In this document: positions 61,520-64,000 of the stretch, piece after piece
Layout of the letters: each line of letters begins with the position of its first letter
Numbering within the stretch: the stretch's first letter is position 1
NCBI GenBank assembly: GCA_016699855.1
Contig: CP064988.1
Coordinates: forward strand, 3,500,501 to 3,564,500
Length of the DNA stretch: 64,000 bases
Direction: 5' to 3'
DNA from: Rhodospirillales bacterium
GTDB taxonomy: Bacteria; Pseudomonadota; Alphaproteobacteria; Reyranellales; Reyranellaceae
Notes under the pieces: model-generated
Databases searched by the model: none
What the model was told of the DNA's origin: nothing
Seen by the model: the letters and a program-made list of their open reading frames with translations, nothing else
Made by a program: the position numbers and the translations under genes

Positions 61520-63748
61520 TTATGGTCGAGCGCCTTCCGGCCATTTGAGATCGAGGGCGCCGAAGCGGTTCAGCACGTTGAACAACAGGCGCGACACGCC
61601 GTTGTCGTAGCCGTTGTGCGAGAGGCTGCCGCAGAAGGTGATCGACCCGGTCGAGAACACGGCGCCACCATTGGGTGTGTCGAAATAAGTCATGTCGGCG
61701 CGGATCAGGTCCTTCGCCGGCTCGCCGCTGGTGGTGGCGTAGATGCCCAGCAGATCCTCCGGCACCGGCACGAAATGCGTCTGGTGCGCCTCCGACGAGG
61801 CGATGACGATCGCGTTGGCCGGTGTGCCCAGCAGCGTATCGGCGCGGTCCAGTTCGAATCCGGCCGCGCCGCCGCCGCTGAGGCCGAAATCGCCGATGCG
61901 CTCGCCCTCGACACCTTCGAGGATCCACGCCACCCGCGGATCGGCGGCGGCGGGGCGCCGCCGGTAGTACGAACCCTCGAACATGCCCTGCGAGGAGAAG
62001 CCGACGCCGGCGAGCGCCTGTGGCGGCCGGCCGGCGTGGCGCCACAGGCCGCCGAGCGCGCCGTCGAACGCGTGGTGGTGCTCGCCGGGCTGGGCCGCCC
62101 AGGTGCGGATCGCCGGGCCGACGCGGCGGATCTCCAGCCGCCCCGGCAGCTTCGGCGAGCGCGCCACGCGCCAGTAGAAGCCGTTGCCGCCGAGATAGGC
62201 CATGCGCCCGCCGCCGCCGAGATAGGCATGGATGGCGTCGAGCGTGCGTTCGGTGTGGTACTCGGGGTGGCTGCCGGTCACCAGCGCGGCGTAGGGCTTC
62301 AAGATGTCGACGCCGAGATCGTCGAGGTCCTCGTCGGTCACCACGTCGTAGGCGATGCCGTGCGCCTCCATCCAGTCGAGCAGATGCGTGTCGGCGACGT
62401 AGTGGCGCAGGCCCGAGCCCTTGGCGTCGTTGAAGGTCAGGTAGCGCGGCCGCATGTTCAGCGCCGGCCGCAGGCGCGACGCGTAGCAGACGCCGCCCCG
62501 GTCGCCGTGCATGTTGTAGGTCGAGCGGCCGTATTGCGGATACTCGTCCGGATTCCACGGCGAGGCGCCCCACGCCGCCATGCGTCCACGCAGCGCGTCG
62601 TCGAGATTTCCGCGCATGTGGTTGGTGTAGACTTGGTGCGTGAAGGTCGACGCCAGATAGGCGATCCGCGCCCCGGGCCTGCCCAGCGGCGCGCGCACGT
62701 AGAACGGCACGATGTCCTCGAGCGCGCCACAGCGCAGGCGCATGCCGTAGGCGCCGCTGCGCAGACCGCCGGGAATCTCGAAGGTGAAATCGGTGTCCCA
62801 GCCGCAATCGTCGAGATCGTCGTCGTGGAAATGGATCGCGGCGTAGTCGCGCGGCGCGTCGGTCCAGCGGTGCGCGCGGCCGTTCCACGTCGAACCGGTC
62901 ATGGCGCGCGCCGGCAGGTTGACCAGCGCGCCGTTGAGATGGTTCGGGCCGACATCCTCGATGTCGATCCCGTCGATACCGCGCGAGAGATCCCACGCCG
63001 CCAGCGTGCCCGCCGGCGGGCGCGACGGATCGAGCGTCAGCGACGCGGGCGCGTCGTGCGCGCCGGCGAGGACCATCGGATCCTCGATCTTGCCGTTGAA
63101 ATGCGAGTCGGCCGGCGCGGCCTGCCGCGCGGCGATGAACACCGGCCGCCGCGCGTCGTGCGCGAGCGTCCTGTCGAGCGGACTCCACGCCCCGCCCGAA
63201 TCGTCGACGTCGAAGCCCGGCGTCAGCGGCGCCTGTCCAACGCGCGCCGCGCGCCCGTCGGGATCGATCGTCAGCCACACGCGGTACCAGCGCCGCGCCC
63301 GCAGCGGCTTGCCGGTGACGATCCGCAGGGTCGGCGCGCCGATGCGGCCGATCTCGGCGGCGACGCCGTGGGATGTCGCGAACAGCGAGAAGCCGGTGCC
63401 GGAATCGGCGTCCCAGCGCGAGACCACGCACTGGTCGGCCTTGTCGGGGAGGGTCGGCCAGATCAGCGCCGTCACGGTGACCGCGCCGAGCGGCGACAGC
63501 GCCGTCGCGCCGGGGATCGCGGCGTAGGAGCCGAGATGCGTGGGCTGCGCGCGCGAGGTGAATTCGCTGTCGAAGACCGCCGCCAGCTCCTCGATCTTCA
63601 CCCCGGGTCCCGCGGGGTTGGGATCGGCCTGCCGCACCCGCACCAGCGTCGCGCGGTACGGCGCCGGCCCGTCGCTCGAGATCTTGAAGGCGATGCGATC
63701 GCCCGGCGCGCCCGAGACGCGATCCGTGTATCCCGTCAAAGGCACCAT
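61520..63748 (-). CDS. N,N-dimethylformamidase large-subunit-like protein
   Basis: A 742-residue protein resembling the large subunit of N,N-dimethylformamidase, a mononuclear iron amidohydrolase. The N-terminal part (VPLTGYTDRVSGAPGDRIAFKISSDGP and a jelly-roll, concanavalin-like region TALIWPTLPDKADQCVVSRWD) precedes the catalytic glutamine-amidotransferase-like domain. The iron ligands of the known enzyme (one Tyr, one His, one Glu) correspond by context to Tyr411 in RSTYNMHGD and His494/Glu496 in TGSHPEYHT. The known enzyme also needs a small subunit, which is not encoded nearby. The substrate is inferred. Confidence 0.85.
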   Translation of the reverse strand: MVPLTGYTDRVSGAPGDRIAFKISSDGPAPYRATLVRVRQADPNPAGPGVKIEELAAVFDSEFTSRAQPTHLGSYAAIPGATALSPLGAVTVTALIWPTLPDKADQCVVSRWDADSGTGFSLFATSHGVAAEIGRIGAPTLRIVTGKPLRARRWYRVWLTIDPDGRAARVGQAPLTPGFDVDDSGGAWSPLDRTLAHDARRPVFIAARQAAPADSHFNGKIEDPMVLAGAHDAPASLTLDPSRPPAGTLAAWDLSRGIDGIDIEDVGPNHLNGALVNLPARAMTGSTWNGRAHRWTDAPRDYAAIHFHDDDLDDCGWDTDFTFEIPGGLRSGAYGMRLRCGALEDIVPFYVRAPLGRPGARIAYLASTFTHQVYTNHMRGNLDDALRGRMAAWGASPWNPDEYPQYGRSTYNMHGDRGGVCYASRLRPALNMRPRYLTFNDAKGSGLRHYVADTHLLDWMEAHGIAYDVVTDEDLDDLGVDILKPYAALVTGSHPEYHTERTLDAIHAYLGGGGRMAYLGGNGFYWRVARSPKLPGRLEIRRVGPAIRTWAAQPGEHHHAFDGALGGLWRHAGRPPQALAGVGFSSQGMFEGSYYRRRPAAADPRVAWILEGVEGERIGDFGLSGGGAAGFELDRADTLLGTPANAIVIASSEAHQTHFVPVPEDLLGIYATTSGEPAKDLIRADMTYFDTPNGGAVFSTGSITFCGSLSHNGYDNGVSRLLFNVLNRFGALDLKWPEGARP

Positions 63749-63783
63749 GGCTCACCCTCTGGAAGCGGCGCGGTCCTGAAACG

Positions 63784-63819
63784 CGAAACGCGCGCCGACG
63801 GCAGCCGGCGCGCGTTTCG
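63784..63819 (-). terminator. Hairpin terminator downstream of trxA
   Basis: A perfect 14 bp stem CGAAACGCGCGCCG / CGGCGCGCGTTTCG with an 8-nt loop. It lies 19 nt after the trxA stop and, on the minus strand, ends in GTTTCGCGTTTC, a weak T-rich tail. Confidence 0.65.
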
Positions 63820-63837
63820 GATCGATTGTCGCGGCGG

Positions 63838-64000
63838 TCAGACGACCGAGTTCAACCACTGCGCGAGCTGCTGCTTCGGCGCGGCGCCGATCTTGGTGGC
63901 GGCGACCTGGCCGTTCTTGAACACCAGCAGGGTCGGGATCGATCGCACGCCGTATTTCGACGGCGCCATCGGGTTCTCGTCGATGTTGACCTTGGCCACC
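63838..64000 (-). CDS. trxA: Thioredoxin (C-terminal part; 5' end outside the window)
   Basis: The last 53 residues of a thioredoxin: VAKVNIDENPMAPSKYGVRSIPTLLVFKNGQVAATKIG, with the cis-proline motif SIPTLL and GQVAATKIGAAPKQQLAQWL. The redox WCGPC motif lies beyond the window edge. The stop is at 63838-63840 and a hairpin terminator follows. Confidence 0.9.
   Translation of the reverse strand, partial: VAKVNIDENPMAPSKYGVRSIPTLLVFKNGQVAATKIGAAPKQQLAQWLNSVV

Overview
This is a 64 kb, GC-rich (about 70 percent by eye), densely coded chromosomal window from an alphaproteobacterium. The gene complement and local orders (prs-rplY-pth-ychF, lgt-MidA-like-pgeF, UbiK and YbjN homologues, phasin, alphaproteobacterial-type class IV aminotransferase) fit the Rhodospirillales/Hyphomicrobiales side of the class; I cannot name a genus. 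No rRNA, tRNA or CRISPR array was seen. The window starts inside a DUF4126 membrane-protein gene and ends inside trxA.

Layout. 0-9.5 kb: pyrimidine nucleotidase, PanE, a dienelactone hydrolase, a PaiB-like flavoprotein, a GNAT acetyltransferase, and a divergent oxyR/katG peroxide-defence pair. 9.7-13.4 kb: translation/nucleotide housekeeping on the minus strand (prs, rplY, pth, ychF). 13.5-21.2 kb: envelope genes (lipoprotein, pgeF, MidA-like, lgt, hldD) and a beta-helix protein, then ubiK-like and YbjN genes. 21.2-38.2 kb: an accessory catabolic stretch (dimethylglycine/sarcosine-type oxidoreductase, serine hydrolase, hydantoinase/oxoprolinase hyuAB, HpaB-like monooxygenase, D-aminoacylase, two LLM flavin monooxygenases, GST) with infA and cspA in the middle and a small protein made of three exact 38-residue repeats. 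38.3-39.7 kb: an IS481-like element. 39.7-47.9 kb: dipeptide-type ABC binding protein, GST, enoyl-CoA hydratase, proC, a TetR-like regulator, a phasin with a well-formed promoter, a CsaA-like protein and two tandem peroxiredoxins. 48-56.2 kb: a deformylase-like protein, DsbD, YqgE, PhoH, an amidohydrolase and a periplasmic thiol/DUF3500 operon. 56.6-64 kb: uvrC-pgsA-moaD-moaE, a class IV aminotransferase with a strong promoter and operator dyad, an N,N-dimethylformamidase-like protein and the 3' end of trxA.

Most interesting point. The second of the two tandem peroxiredoxins (47411..47893, minus) is open over its full length except for one in-frame TGA located exactly at the peroxidatic cysteine (PGAFTPT-U-SAKH). 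A hairpin with a G-initial loop follows 19 nt downstream, in AT-richer codons. This is the expected layout of a selenocysteine codon with a bacterial SECIS, so I read it as a probable selenoprotein peroxiredoxin beside its cysteine paralogue.

Other recurring themes. Three families of large palindromic intergenic repeats occur (at 517 and 1474; at 9531 and 36577; at 5180, 27392 and 42677). One copy reads through as the C-terminus of hyuA and another repeat hairpin appears to be split by the IS. Eight apparent single-base indels break katG, rplY, hldD, the beta-helix gene, hyuA (two) and the transposase (two) while leaving both sides well conserved; because housekeeping genes are included, sequence error is the likeliest explanation for most of them.
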